A stretch of 47,875 nucleotides of DNA from Chthoniobacteraceae bacterium (GCA_947471505.1 CANIWM010000048.1:1-47875), one strand, 5' to 3'. Numbered from the stretch's first letter, positions 33,559-43,332 are shown. The notes: generated by a model from the sequence alone, not told the origin. A program made the numbers and translations.

Positions 33559-33750
33559 TTTAGTTTCTGGGCGGCAAAATCATCGGCGCATCAAGCAGCT
33601 TGCCAGCGGTAAAAGTGAGAGTCGGTGGTCATCGTTCATAGGGTCAGACGGGGGGCGCGCACCTTTGTTAGAAAATAGGCGGAATTTGTGCGAGAGGAAT
33701 GTGGGGGCGGGGGAATGGCGGTGTGTGTGTGCCCGAAGTCGCGGCAGCGA

Positions 33751-33910
33751 CAAGGAGCGGCGACATTCTTGTCGCTGTCCCCATAGCGCGAAGCGCCCAA
33801 TCAGATTCGCACGGCTCTCGGGGGTGGTGCGATTCTCTGGATTCGCACGTCGCTCGGAGATTGGGCGCTTCGCGCTTTTAGGACAGCGACAAGAATGTCG
33901 CCGCTCCTTG
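33751..33910. repeat. 52-bp imperfect inverted repeat
   Basis: Arms 33751-33802 and 33859-33910 pair over 30 and 18 bp, separated by a 4-base internal loop (ccat against taaa). The 56-base centre holds two copies of attcgcacg. Part of one arm (gggcgcttcgcgc) recurs just outside at about 33910. It fills most of the 399-bp gap between dnaN and the sigma gene; I see no gene in that gap. The motif with gacattcttgtcgctgtcc looks like a dispersed REP-type element of Verrucomicrobia (recalled). Confidence 0.88.
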
Positions 33911-33957
33911 GGCGCTTCGCGCCAATTCCACTTTTAATCACACCCCATTCCATCCCC

Positions 33958-35052
33958 CTACGAGATGCGCATCGGCATCAGCACGTAGAGGAACGGCGTG
34001 GCGATTTTCAGCACGCCGGGGCTCATCTCGTCGATGAGATCAATGTGGATTTCTTCGTCGGAGAGATTGCGCAGCGGGTCTTGGAGGAAGCCGGGGTTGA
34101 AGGCGATGGACATGTCCTTGCCTTTGTAGTTCACGGCCATGGACTCGTGGGCTTCGCCGACTTCGGGAGTGTTGGAGACGATTTCCAGGTTGTTCTTCGT
34201 GAAGGTGAGCTTGATGGAATTGCTCTTCTCGCTGGAGAGCAGCGCGACGCGGCGGACGGCTGCGGCAAAGAGTTCGCGCTCGACGGTGACGCGCTCGCGG
34301 GTCTCTTGTGGGATGACTTGCTTGTAGTTCGGGTAGTTGCCTTCGACGAGCTTGGAGACGAGCGTTTTGTTGTTCGCTTCAAAGGCGACGTGGTTCTCGG
34401 TGACCATCATTTTGACATCGCCGACTTCGAGCAGCATCCGCTGGAGTTCGCCGACGCATTTGGTCGGGATGATGATGTCGATTTCCTGACTGCGAGGGAA
34501 TTCCGTCTCGATTTCGCACAGCGCGAGGCGGCGTCCGTCGGTGGCGACGAGGGAGAGTTTGTTTTCCTTGAAGGTGAAAAGGATGCCGTTGAGCACGTAG
34601 CGTGTCTCGTCGGTGGAGATGGCGTAGGCGGTCTTGCGCAGGGCGTCTTTGAGATCGTTCTGCTTGAGGGTGAAGGTCTTGGCGTCTTCGAGCTTCGGGA
34701 GGGCGGGGAATTCTTCCTCGGCGATGCCCATCATTTTGAAGAAGCTCTGCCCGCAGCGCAGCGAGGCGTGGTTCTTGGAGTCCACCTCCACCGTCACGTC
34801 GGAATTGGTGAGTTCCTTAACGATTCCGCCGAGTCGGCGGGCGGGGAGCGTGGTGCCGCCGCTCTTTTCGATATTGGCTTCCACGGAGGTGGTGATGCCG
34901 CAGTCGAGGTCGTTGGTGGTGAATGTGAGGCGGCCTTCGTCGGCGCGGATGAGGACGTTGGAGAGAATGGGGAGCGTCGTGCGCGTGCTGACGACGCCCT
35001 GAACGGTGACGAGGGCTTCTAGGAGTCTTTCCTTGGCGATGCTGAATTTCAT
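33958..35052 (-). CDS. dnaN: DNA polymerase III subunit beta (sliding clamp)
   Basis: A 364-aa DnaN of normal length with three clamp domains: MKFSIAKERLLEALVTVQ at the start, TLPILSNVLIRA, DETRYVLNGILFTF and LSLVATDGRRLAL in the middle, and the C-terminal YVLMPMRI motif that forms part of the partner-binding pocket. It forms a ring dimer that tethers replicative polymerases to DNA. The frame extends 26 codons further upstream, but MKFSIAKE is the usual start. No dnaA, recF or gyrB is adjacent, so this is not a classical origin cluster. It diverges from the amidase gene across 96 bp. Confidence 0.97.
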   Translation of the reverse strand: MKFSIAKERLLEALVTVQGVVSTRTTLPILSNVLIRADEGRLTFTTNDLDCGITTSVEANIEKSGGTTLPARRLGGIVKELTNSDVTVEVDSKNHASLRCGQSFFKMMGIAEEEFPALPKLEDAKTFTLKQNDLKDALRKTAYAISTDETRYVLNGILFTFKENKLSLVATDGRRLALCEIETEFPRSQEIDIIIPTKCVGELQRMLLEVGDVKMMVTENHVAFEANNKTLVSKLVEGNYPNYKQVIPQETRERVTVERELFAAAVRRVALLSSEKSNSIKLTFTKNNLEIVSNTPEVGEAHESMAVNYKGKDMSIAFNPGFLQDPLRNLSDEEIHIDLIDEMSPGVLKIATPFLYVLMPMRIS

Positions 35053-35148
35053 GTACGTTGTGGGCTGGTTTTTTAAGAGTTGCGGCTGTTTGACGGAATA
35101 TCTTGTGGCTGGCAAATCTTTTTGACGCAACGGATTGATAAATGAGAG

Positions 35149-36438
35149 ATGTTCCCATCTGTGAACAAGTCATTTTATCTTTCGGGGCTGTGGGCGGTTT
35201 TGTGTTTCTGCGCGCTGCCTGCCGCTTGGGCACAGCGAGTGACGCCACTCGCGGGGGCTCCCGATTGGGCACGGCTAGAGGCGTTTCAGCAGACGGTGAC
35301 GCGGGCGGAATTTGTGCGACTGCTCGATACCGTGTTCGCGCCGAATGGAGCTTGGAGCGGGGTCATCGAAGTCGGCGAAACGGAGGCGGTCATCTATAAA
35401 ACGCTGACGCCGCCGGAGACGATGAAGCTGCGCTTTGCTGCTGACGAAGCCACGCGGAAGCCAACGCCGAAGTTTTGGAGAGCCGCAGCGGAAATTCCGA
35501 AAGGCGACAAGCCGCTGGCGAATGTGAAGATCGTCCTCGATCCCGGCCACATCGGCGGAAAGTGGGGACTAATGGAGGAGCGTTCTTTTTCGCTAAAAGG
35601 CGATGCGCCAGTGCAGGAGGGAGACATGACGTTGCTCGTCTCCCAGCTCGCCGCCAAGGCCCTGCGCGAGCTGGGCGCGGAGGTGACGCTCACGCGGAAC
35701 GACGCTGCGCCGACTTCGCCATTTACCGTGGATGGGCTGAGGCCGCAGGCGCACAAAGAACTGGAGCTTCTCGGCATCGCGAACGTGCGCGAAAACTACG
35801 ATGGCCCGCGCGACCCACTCAAAGCGGAGACCGTGCAATGGCAAGCGGAGAAGCTCTTTTACCGCGTGGCGGAAATCCGCGAGCGCGCCCGGCTGGTGAA
35901 CGAAAAACTACGGCCCGACCTCGTCGTGTGCGTTCACTTTAATGCCGATGATTGGAGCGACCCGGAAGCCCCCGTCTTTACGGAGCGTAACGATCTTCAC
36001 ACGCTCATCCACGGCTGCATGAGCGCTGGCGAGCTACGCTTCGACGACCAGCGGTTCGAGATGCTCGTGAAGCTGCTCGGCGGAATCCACCCCGCAGAAC
36101 TCGCCGCCGCGACGACGGTGAACGGATCGCTGGCACGCGCGACCGCGCTGCCGCCATTCGCCTACCTCACCGGCAACGCTGTGCGCGTGGATGCGAACGA
36201 GTTCCTATGGGCGCGCAACCTCCTCGCGAACCGGCTTTTCAACTGCCCCGTCGTCTTCCTAGAGCCCTACCGGATGAACCACGCGGAGACTTACGCACGG
36301 ATGCAGGCGGGCGATTTTGACGGCGAGCGCGAAGTCGCCGGGAAGCAGCGCCCGAGCATCTTCCGCGAGTATGCCGGGGCAATCGTCGAGGGGCTGCGGC
36401 GGCATTTCGAGCGGGCTGATTCTTCCCCACGCAAATAA
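35149..36438 (+). CDS. N-acetylmuramoyl-L-alanine amidase family protein
   Basis: A 429-aa protein with a signal peptide (about 1-29, ending AAWAQ). The Amidase_3-type zinc fold starts near 125: IVLDPGHIGG (zinc His 134), a Glu at 157 in the QEGDM segment, VCVHFNAD (zinc His 263) and a late catalytic-type Glu in FLEPYRMNHAE (Glu 372). It cleaves the amide between muramic acid and the stem peptide in the periplasm. The sequence between the motifs is longer than in AmiC, so it is a divergent member. GAGAG lies just upstream of the ATG. The GNAT gene follows after four bases. Confidence 0.85.
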   Translation: MFPSVNKSFYLSGLWAVLCFCALPAAWAQRVTPLAGAPDWARLEAFQQTVTRAEFVRLLDTVFAPNGAWSGVIEVGETEAVIYKTLTPPETMKLRFAADEATRKPTPKFWRAAAEIPKGDKPLANVKIVLDPGHIGGKWGLMEERSFSLKGDAPVQEGDMTLLVSQLAAKALRELGAEVTLTRNDAAPTSPFTVDGLRPQAHKELELLGIANVRENYDGPRDPLKAETVQWQAEKLFYRVAEIRERARLVNEKLRPDLVVCVHFNADDWSDPEAPVFTERNDLHTLIHGCMSAGELRFDDQRFEMLVKLLGGIHPAELAAATTVNGSLARATALPPFAYLTGNAVRVDANEFLWARNLLANRLFNCPVVFLEPYRMNHAETYARMQAGDFDGEREVAGKQRPSIFREYAGAIVEGLRRHFERADSSPRK

Positions 36439-36442
36439 CGAT

Positions 36443-36934
36443 ATGCACATCCGAACCGCTACCATCGCAGACATCCCGTTGCTCCGCTCGCTGGCGCATG
36501 AAATATGGCACGCGCACTATCCGGGGATTATCCCCGTGGAGCAGATCGAGTTCATGCTCGGCTGGATGTATTCAGCGGAGGAAATCGAGCGCCAACTCGG
36601 CAGCGGCACGCGTTGGGAATTGGCGGAGTGCGATGGCGAAAGCGTCGGTTTTCTCAGCTACGGCATCGAGCCCGACCAGCGCGTGAAGCTGCACAAACTC
36701 TACATCGCCACCGCTCACCAGCGGCGCGGCCACGGCCAGCAGATGCTCGCGCACGTCCTACAGCAAGCCGTGGAGTTGGGCGGCACGGAGGTCTGGCTGC
36801 AAGTGAACAAACGCAACACCTCCGCCGTCGCTGCTTACCTTAAAGCGGGCTTCCATATTGCGCAGGAGGCGATGTTCGACATCGGGCATGGCTTCGTGAT
36901 GGATGATTATCTAATGGCGCGCGCGTTACCTTGA
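36443..36934 (+). CDS. GNAT family N-acetyltransferase
   Basis: A 163-aa single-domain GNAT: MHIRTATIADIPLL at the start, acetyl-CoA loop QRRGHGQQML (93-102, the Q/RxxGxG/A motif), and the late VNKRNTSAVAAYLKAGF strand-helix element. The start was placed at MHIRTA, four bases after the amidase stop, which implies one transcript. The acceptor is unknown; related proteins acetylate small amines or protein N-termini. Confidence 0.88.
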   Translation: MHIRTATIADIPLLRSLAHEIWHAHYPGIIPVEQIEFMLGWMYSAEEIERQLGSGTRWELAECDGESVGFLSYGIEPDQRVKLHKLYIATAHQRRGHGQQMLAHVLQQAVELGGTEVWLQVNKRNTSAVAAYLKAGFHIAQEAMFDIGHGFVMDDYLMARALP

Positions 36935-36954
36935 TGTGATTTATTTTCCCTGAA

Positions 36955-37500
36955 ATGGAAAATCCCTCTTGCTCCGATTTTACTGCGCCCCGTAGATTCC
37001 AGACTCACAGCAAGCCACAACCAACTAGACCTCACACATTGGACTTAAAAGATATTAAAGAGCTCGTCGCTCTCATGAGGAGAAACGACCTGTCGGTTTT
37101 CAAATTCGAGCAAGAAGGGTTCAAAATCACCCTCAAGCGGGGCTCCGAGCCCGTCATCACCACCACCGCTGTCGCCGCGCCTGCGGCCTATCAGCCCGTG
37201 GCGGCACCCGCCGCAGCCATCGCTGCGCCCGCAGCCGCACCCGCAGCCAGCACCGAGAAGCTGAAGGAAATCCTCTCGCCGATGGTCGGCACCTTCTACG
37301 CAGCCCCGGCCCCGGACGCCCAGCCATTTGCCAAAGTGGGCTCGGACATCGCGCAAGACAGCGTCGTCTGCATCATCGAGGCGATGAAAGTGATGAACGA
37401 AATCAAAGCCGAGACCACCGGAACCATCGTCGAAATCGTCGCGGAAACCGGCAAGCCCGTGCAATATGGGCAAGTGCTTTTCCGCGTCCGGCAAAAATAA
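36955..37500 (+). CDS. accB: Acetyl-CoA carboxylase biotin carboxyl carrier protein
   Basis: A 181-aa AccB. The N-terminal helical part (LKDIKELVALMRRNDLSVF) leads into an Ala/Pro-rich linker (about 75-100) and the biotinyl domain (about 105-180) with EAMKVMNE, biotinylated Lys 145. It carries biotin between the biotin carboxylase and carboxyltransferase in the first step of fatty acid synthesis. The ATG at 36955 adds about 28 residues with an atypical Pro/Ser-rich sequence; a TTG at 37039 in the same frame would give 153 aa, the usual family length, and may be the real start. accC follows, separated only by a broken HicB-like gene. Confidence 0.95.
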   Translation: MENPSCSDFTAPRRFQTHSKPQPTRPHTLDLKDIKELVALMRRNDLSVFKFEQEGFKITLKRGSEPVITTTAVAAPAAYQPVAAPAAAIAAPAAAPAASTEKLKEILSPMVGTFYAAPAPDAQPFAKVGSDIAQDSVVCIIEAMKVMNEIKAETTGTIVEIVAETGKPVQYGQVLFRVRQK

Positions 37501-37503
37501 CGG

Positions 37504-37667
37504 ATGAAACGCGAATTTAACGTCATCATTGAGCGGGACAGCGAAGGCTTTTACGTAGCCCTCGTCCCCAGAGCTTCCGGGCTGCCACACGCAGGCCCGC
37601 TCGCTCGACAAGCTCCACACTCGTATTCAGGAAGCGATTGAGCTTTGTCTCCCTGAACTCTCAACCA

Positions 37668-37678
<11 letters not shown>
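37504..37678 (+). pseudogene. HicB-like antitoxin with a one-base frameshift
   Basis: From the ATG at 37504 the sequence reads [20 protein letters not shown], the start of a HicB-family antitoxin. After the CCCC run at 37566-37569 the frame shifts; in the next frame it continues [16 protein letters not shown] and then [15 protein letters not shown], the rest of the HicB partial-RNase-H fold, and stops at 37678. One extra C explains the break. The tail overlaps the accC start at 37668. No hicA is nearby. It is a broken solitary antitoxin, unless the C-run is a sequencing error or a slippage site. Confidence 0.8.
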
Positions 37679-39029
<1,351 letters not shown>

Positions 39030-39042
39030 AAGGCTCTGCGGG

Positions 39043-40152
39043 CTACAAAGCGAATAGTTGCGCAGCGCGCGTAGCCGCACGTTCGAGCAGTGTCTCGGCG
39101 GATTGCATCGCCTCGCTGAGCGACATTGGGCGGTCGGTAATAGGGACGAGTGCGTCGAATAATTTTGCGCGCTCGGCTGTTTGCGTGACCGCTCCTGCGA
39201 ATGCGACGACACGCTTTCCCGCGGCGCGCGCACGCTGAGCGATGCCCGATGGGCCTTTGCCGTCGAGCGTTTGGTCGTCGAGACGCCCTTCGCCGGTGAT
39301 TACTAAATCTGCGGCGGCAATCCGTTCGTCGAGGTTCATGGTTTCCGCCACGATGTCGAAGCCAGGGCGGATGGTTGCATCGCAAAAAGTCAGCAACCCG
39401 AAGCCCAATCCTCCCGCAGCACCTGCCCCAGGAGTATCTCGAAAATCGCGCCCGAAGCTCGCCGCGCAGACTTCTGCGAGATGCCTCATGCAATACTCTA
39501 GGAGCTCGACAGCATGAGGGTCGGCACCTTTTTGCGGAGCATAGACGCGAGCGGTGCCCCGTTCGCCCACGAGAGGGTTCTGCACGTCGCTCGCGGCGAT
39601 GATTTCGGGCAGTGCAAGGTTCGAGGGGCGCTCGATTGCGGTCAGCAAATCAAGGGTGGCCGGGAGCGGGCGGTAGTCGCCGGCACCGTTGAAAAACCGG
39701 TAGCCGAGCGCACGGGCGATGCCGATACCGCCATCGGTGGTGGCGCTACCGCCGAGGCCCACGAGGATTTTTTTCGCCCCGCGAGCGATTGCGTCACACA
39801 GCAGGATGCCGGTGCCGGAAGTATCCGCCTGAAAAGGGTCACGCTCGTCGGGCTTGAGCCGCCAGAGTCCGCTGGCCTCGCTCATTTCGATGATGGCGAG
39901 CTGTTGCGCGGCGACCCAAGCGTAGCGCGCGTCGATGTCGCGTCCGAGCGGGTCCTTGCTCGGGACGGTCATCCACTCCGCGCCGAGAGCCGCGCCGAGA
40001 GATTCGGCGAACCCTTCTCCTCCATCAGCAATAGGAGCGAGGTCGGCCTTCAGATCGGGAAAGACGACGCGAAATCCGCGCTCAATGGCTTGTGCGGCGG
40101 CCAGAGCGGTGAGCGAGCCTTTGAACTTATCAGGAGCGATCAGGAGACGCAT
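39043..40152 (-). CDS. Glycerate kinase (GarK/GlxK type)
   Basis: A 369-aa class I glycerate kinase. Signatures are MRLLIAPDKFKGSL at the start, PIADGGEGF, the Gly-rich LVGLGGSATTDGGIG, GAGAAGGLGFGL and VITGEGRLDDQTLDGKGP near the end. It phosphorylates D-glycerate, usually to 2-phosphoglycerate, linking glycolate/glyoxylate or sugar-acid breakdown to glycolysis. No other gene of such a pathway is beside it. It is cytoplasmic. Confidence 0.94.
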   Translation of the reverse strand: MRLLIAPDKFKGSLTALAAAQAIERGFRVVFPDLKADLAPIADGGEGFAESLGAALGAEWMTVPSKDPLGRDIDARYAWVAAQQLAIIEMSEASGLWRLKPDERDPFQADTSGTGILLCDAIARGAKKILVGLGGSATTDGGIGIARALGYRFFNGAGDYRPLPATLDLLTAIERPSNLALPEIIAASDVQNPLVGERGTARVYAPQKGADPHAVELLEYCMRHLAEVCAASFGRDFRDTPGAGAAGGLGFGLLTFCDATIRPGFDIVAETMNLDERIAAADLVITGEGRLDDQTLDGKGPSGIAQRARAAGKRVVAFAGAVTQTAERAKLFDALVPITDRPMSLSEAMQSAETLLERAATRAAQLFAL

Positions 40153-40194
40153 TTCGGGGTTCTGTGGATTGATCTACCAAGTGTGTTGCTCCGA

Positions 40195-40743
40195 CTACTT
40201 ACCGTCTTTCAGAGGGTCCTCCACCTTCAGGGGAGGGGTCTGTCCACCCGCGTCGTCTTTCGGGTTCTCTGCTTCGGGTGTTCCCCCCTGCGTGCTCCAA
40301 GTCGTAGTTTTGATGCGCTTGGCGCGACGCGATGGATGGGCTGAGATGGCGTTTTTTTGCTGCTGCAAAAGCAGGAGGTGGTTCTTCTGATTGGGCCTTG
40401 CATTGTTCCTCGCAGTCAGGAAGTTGTGGCTGGAGTGGTTTGCTTGCTTCAGCAGCGCGTGCTGGTGGGCCGAAGTGTTGGAGTTTGGAAAAGGTGGGCG
40501 CTTTGGAGGGTTGGCATTGTGGTGGCGCGATGCTTGGAGCAAGAGCGCGCTGGAGTTCCTGTTTTTGCGAGCGTTCGCGAGGAGCGCGGATTTACCCGCG
40601 TTCGCCTTTTGCAGCAGATGCGAGTTGTCGGGCCGCTTGGGCTTCGGCACGGGAGGGCGCGGGCGGGTCGGCAGCGCGACTGCCGGAAGGCACATGAAAG
40701 CGGCAACGACGAGTGAAAATATGACGCGGAAGCGGGTAGGCAT
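40195..40743 (-). CDS. Small basic secreted protein with Leu-Leu/Asn-rich quasi-repeats
   Basis: A 182-aa protein with a signal peptide (MPTRFRVIFSLVVAAFMCLP ...AVALP; start chosen to give it, although the frame is open for 43 more codons upstream). The mature part is rich in Asn, His, Gln, Lys and Arg and carries repeated short blocks: HLLQKAN (42), ALLANAR (53), ALLLQAS (66), ALLKQAN (96), FLTARNN (108) and HLLLLQQ (122). The last 30 residues are acidic and Pro-rich. No domain was recognised. It may bind a polyanion such as nucleic acid or envelope polymer; that is an inference from charge only. Confidence 0.6.
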   Translation of the reverse strand: MPTRFRVIFSLVVAAFMCLPAVALPTRPRPPVPKPKRPDNSHLLQKANAGKSALLANARKNRNSSALLLQASRHHNANPPKRPPFPNSNTSAHQHALLKQANHSSHNFLTARNNARPNQKNHLLLLQQQKNAISAHPSRRAKRIKTTTWSTQGGTPEAENPKDDAGGQTPPLKVEDPLKDGK

Positions 40744-41099
40744 CTCGCCCCGAAAATAGGCGGCGATTCTCAGCCTGCCAACACGAAGTTTCACAATTCT
40801 CCTCGCGATTACCCAAACGCCACCAGTGATGCCGCCCGACCATCCTACGCCTTTCGATGCTGACGGCGGCACGTGGTTCGACAGTAAGTCTCATCGCTCA
40901 GCGTCACTCCGCCTGCGACCATCGTGGAGGCCGTGCTCGTAGTGGCCACCAGCCCCGTCACAGAGTCATCCGTCGTCGGGAACGGCGTCAGTCAAAAATG
41001 GAAAATGTTACGAGCATTTATCGTGTGATTTTTTCTTTTCCATAGTCTGAATCCGCTTCCGGTATCAGCTTTGCCATGCACTTTTCTCCACACCCGATG
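40744..41099. other. Intergenic stretch without a recognisable gene
   Basis: 356 bp between the basic secreted protein and the superoxide dismutase. On the minus strand, about 40845-40992 reads as a 48-codon Thr/Ser-rich stretch ending at a TAG, but it begins after a stop and has no start with a ribosome site. Around 41020-41045 the DNA is AT-rich with a T-run. No repeat or RNA gene was seen. Confidence 0.5.
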
Positions 41100-41804
41100 C
41101 TACGTGTCTTTCGCGAAGCGCTGGCCTACGAACTCCCAGTTGATCACGTCTTGGAAGGCTTTGAGGTAGTCGGCGCGGCGGTTTTGGTAGCGGAGGTAGT
41201 AGGCGTGCTCCCAGACATCTACGCCGAGGAGCGGGAGGCCGCCTTTGCTCAGCGGGGTGTCTTGGTTGGCGGTGGCTTCGACGGTCAGTTTCCCGCCGCG
41301 CAGGACGAGCCACGACCAGCCGGAGCCGAACTGCTTGAGCGCGGCGTCGTTGAATGCTTCCTGCCATTTCGCGACGGAGCCGAATGCGGCTTCGATGGCC
41401 TTCAGCAAGTCGCCCTGCGGGCCGCCGGTTCCCTTTTTGAGCAGTTGCCAGAAGAGCGCGTGGTTGTAGTGCCCGCCGCCGTGGTTGCGGATGTCGGTGC
41501 GCACGGCTTCGGGGGCGGCGTCGAGGTTTTTGAGCAGGTCTTCGATGCTCTTGCTGGCGAGGTCGGGGGCTTTTGCGATGGCGGCGTTTAGCTTGGCGAC
41601 GTAGGCGGCGTGGTGCTTGTCGTGGTGAATCTTCATCGTCTCTGCATCGATGGCGGGCTCGAGTGCTTCGTAGTCGTAGCCGAGCGGCGGGAGCTTGAAG
41701 ACTTCCGGCGCGGCGACAGCGGGCGCTTGGGCGAAGAGATTGCCGGCGGCGAGTGCGGTAGTCGCGGTGGCGAGTGTTTGGATGGCGGTGCGACGTGTGA
41801 TCAT
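41100..41804 (-). CDS. Superoxide dismutase [Fe/Mn], Tat-exported
   Basis: A 234-aa Fe/Mn superoxide dismutase with a twin-arginine signal (ITRRTAIQTLATATTALAA, cleavage likely near 26). Metal ligands by family alignment are His 60 (KIHHDKHH), His 115 (NHALFW), Asp 196 and His 200 (VDVWEHAYYL). It converts superoxide to oxygen and peroxide. The Tat signal implies folding with the metal in the cytoplasm and action in the periplasm or outside. Whether it uses Mn or Fe cannot be decided here. Confidence 0.95.
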   Translation of the reverse strand: MITRRTAIQTLATATTALAAGNLFAQAPAVAAPEVFKLPPLGYDYEALEPAIDAETMKIHHDKHHAAYVAKLNAAIAKAPDLASKSIEDLLKNLDAAPEAVRTDIRNHGGGHYNHALFWQLLKKGTGGPQGDLLKAIEAAFGSVAKWQEAFNDAALKQFGSGWSWLVLRGGKLTVEATANQDTPLSKGGLPLLGVDVWEHAYYLRYQNRRADYLKAFQDVINWEFVGQRFAKDT

Positions 41805-41857
41805 AGTGGTGTTAAAGAGCGGGCAAAGGCGTTGCGCTTAGAAGTTCCGTGTTCTTT

Positions 41858-42217
41858 CTACGCGCGCAGGCTGCACCGGGCGGTGGGCGTCTCGTGGACG
41901 ACGATTTCGGCGAGGCCGGGACATTGCGCGGCGATTTTCTCCCAGAACCAAGTGCACATGTTTTCGATGGTAGGGTTTTCGAGTCCGGGGATTTCGTTGA
42001 GGTAGGCGTGGTCGAGCTTTTCGAGCAGCGGGCGCATGGCGCGGGAGATGTCGGCGTGGTCGTAGAACCAGCCAGTCTTCGGGTCGCGCTCGCCTTCCAC
42101 GGTCACTTCGACTTTGAAGCTGTGTCCGTGCATCTGTCGGCACTTGTGGCCCTCCGGCGCGTGTGGAAGCGTCTGGGCGGCCTCGAAGGTAAAATCTTTT
42201 GTCAGGCGAAATCGCAT
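41858..42217 (-). CDS. queD: 6-carboxytetrahydropterin synthase QueD-like
   Basis: A 119-aa protein of normal QueD length, starting MRFRLTKDFTFEAA. It keeps the catalytic Cys in EGHKC (26), two zinc His in MHGHSF (30 and 32), the D-H pair in EKLDHAYLNE (69-70), PGLENPTIEN, and the C-terminal catalytic-type Glu in HETPT (109). The first zinc His of E. coli QueD (in FEAAH) is Gln 15 here. The usual role is the second step to queuosine/7-deazaguanine. No other que gene is adjacent. The frame is open 44 codons upstream, but that stretch does not look like QueD. Confidence 0.88.
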   Translation of the reverse strand: MRFRLTKDFTFEAAQTLPHAPEGHKCRQMHGHSFKVEVTVEGERDPKTGWFYDHADISRAMRPLLEKLDHAYLNEIPGLENPTIENMCTWFWEKIAAQCPGLAEIVVHETPTARCSLRA

Positions 42218-42270
42218 GGCTGCACGGAATACGACGAACGGCTCGCGTGCAAGCCTGCGCAACCAATCCG

Positions 42271-43113
42271 TTATGCGCTCGCAGCTTCCAGCGCGGCGTG
42301 GTCGATGGTAATGAGCCGTCGCTTTTTCGCACCGAGGCGCGGGATGCACTGGATGAGCGCTTTCGTGTAGGCGTGCTGTGGGTTGCCGAGGATGTCTTTC
42401 GTCGCCCCATACTCGACGATCTTGCCGCGGAACATGACGGCCACTTTGTCGGCGAAGTTGCCGATGATCCCGAAGTTGTGGGTGATGAGGATGATGGCCA
42501 TGTCGAGCTTGCTGCGAAGCTCGCGGAACTGATCCATGATTTGCGCCTGAATGGTCACGTCCAGCGCGGTGGTGGGCTCATCGGCGACGAGAAGATCAGG
42601 CTGGCAGGAGAGCGCCATCGCGATCATCACGCGCTGCTGCATCCCGCCGCTGAGTTGGTGCGGGTAATCGTGGAGACGCTGGGCGGGATTGGTGATGCCG
42701 ACGAGGTCGAGGTGCTTGATGATTTCGGCGTCTACATCGCGCACTTCTGGGCGGTGGAGCTGAATGGCCTCGGCGATCTGGTTGCGGATGGTGAAGACGG
42801 GATTGAGCGAAGTGCTGGGCTCTTGGAAAACATAGGCGATGCGCCCGCCGCGCAGCCTGCGCAGCTCGTCGGCTTTCATCGTCAGCACGCTCTTGCCGTC
42901 GAAGATGATCTCGCCGCTGGCGTAGCGCGTGGGCGGCTCGGGGAGGAGGCGGGTGAGTGCGAGGCCAGTGACGCTTTTGCCGCTGCCGCTTTCGCCGACG
43001 ATGGCGAGGGTTTCGCCTTTTTCGAGGGTTAGGTTGATGCCTTTGACGGCTTCGACGATGCCGCCTTCGGTGTGGAAGTGGATGGCGAGGTTGCGGATTT
43101 CGAGGAGTGGCAT
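42271..43113 (-). CDS. Peptide ABC transporter ATP-binding protein (DppD/OppD type)
   Basis: A 280-aa ABC ATPase: Walker A GESGSGKS (40-47), Q-loop Gln 97 ([11 protein letters not shown]), signature LSGGMQQ (154-160), Walker B LLVADEP (174-180) and H-loop in LITHNFG. The style is DppD/OppD, but the C-terminus is short: the oligopeptide-specific extension after HAYTKAL is cut to about 30 residues, whereas relatives run to about 320 aa. It powers the permeases at 43770-45729. No second ATPase (DppF/OppF) is in the window, so it may work as a homodimer or with one encoded elsewhere. Confidence 0.92.
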   Translation of the reverse strand: MPLLEIRNLAIHFHTEGGIVEAVKGINLTLEKGETLAIVGESGSGKSVTGLALTRLLPEPPTRYASGEIIFDGKSVLTMKADELRRLRGGRIAYVFQEPSTSLNPVFTIRNQIAEAIQLHRPEVRDVDAEIIKHLDLVGITNPAQRLHDYPHQLSGGMQQRVMIAMALSCQPDLLVADEPTTALDVTIQAQIMDQFRELRSKLDMAIILITHNFGIIGNFADKVAVMFRGKIVEYGATKDILGNPQHAYTKALIQCIPRLGAKKRRLITIDHAALEAASA

Positions 43114-43125
43114 GGTGAAGCGGGT

Positions 43126-43332
43126 TTAGTTTTTACGACCAGCCTCAATGTCCGCAACAATCTGCTCCACGGTGAGGTGTCCAATAATTGATTCGCGCTC
43201 GGCAGTGTAGTCACCTTTGCTTTTGTAGATGCTCTGGAGAAAACGGACGAACTCGCCCCGGCTCAATTCCCGGCGGAGGATCATGAACGCTTTTTTGCGT
43301 ATCTCTTCATCGTTGTGAGTCGTGGATTTCAT
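43126..43332 (-). CDS. Small PIN-partner protein, antitoxin-like
   Basis: A 68-aa helical protein, MKSTTHNDEEIRKKAFMILR and then ELSRGEFVRFLQ with SKGDYTAERESII. This resembles small proteins often found beside PIN genes of the same type (pattern L...G.+RFLQ...GDYT.+R..., recalled). Its ATG overlaps the PIN stop codon (ATGA), so the two are translationally coupled. It may neutralise the PIN protein. Its position downstream of the PIN gene, rather than upstream, is as seen here. Confidence 0.7.
   Translation of the reverse strand: MKSTTHNDEEIRKKAFMILRRELSRGEFVRFLQSIYKSKGDYTAERESIIGHLTVEQIVADIEAGRKN

Noticed and set aside
33958-35148. Replication origin next to dnaN
   Set aside because: No dnaA, recF, gyrB or rpmH nearby and no DnaA-box cluster was seen in the 96-bp spacer.
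35053-35148. Promoter pair between dnaN and the amidase
   Set aside because: Candidate boxes have wrong spacing.
40845-40992. 48-codon Thr/Ser-rich stretch on the minus strand (ends VTLSDETYCRTTCRRQ)
   Set aside because: It begins after a stop codon, has no convincing start, and matches no family I recognise; it could be a gene fragment but cannot be supported.
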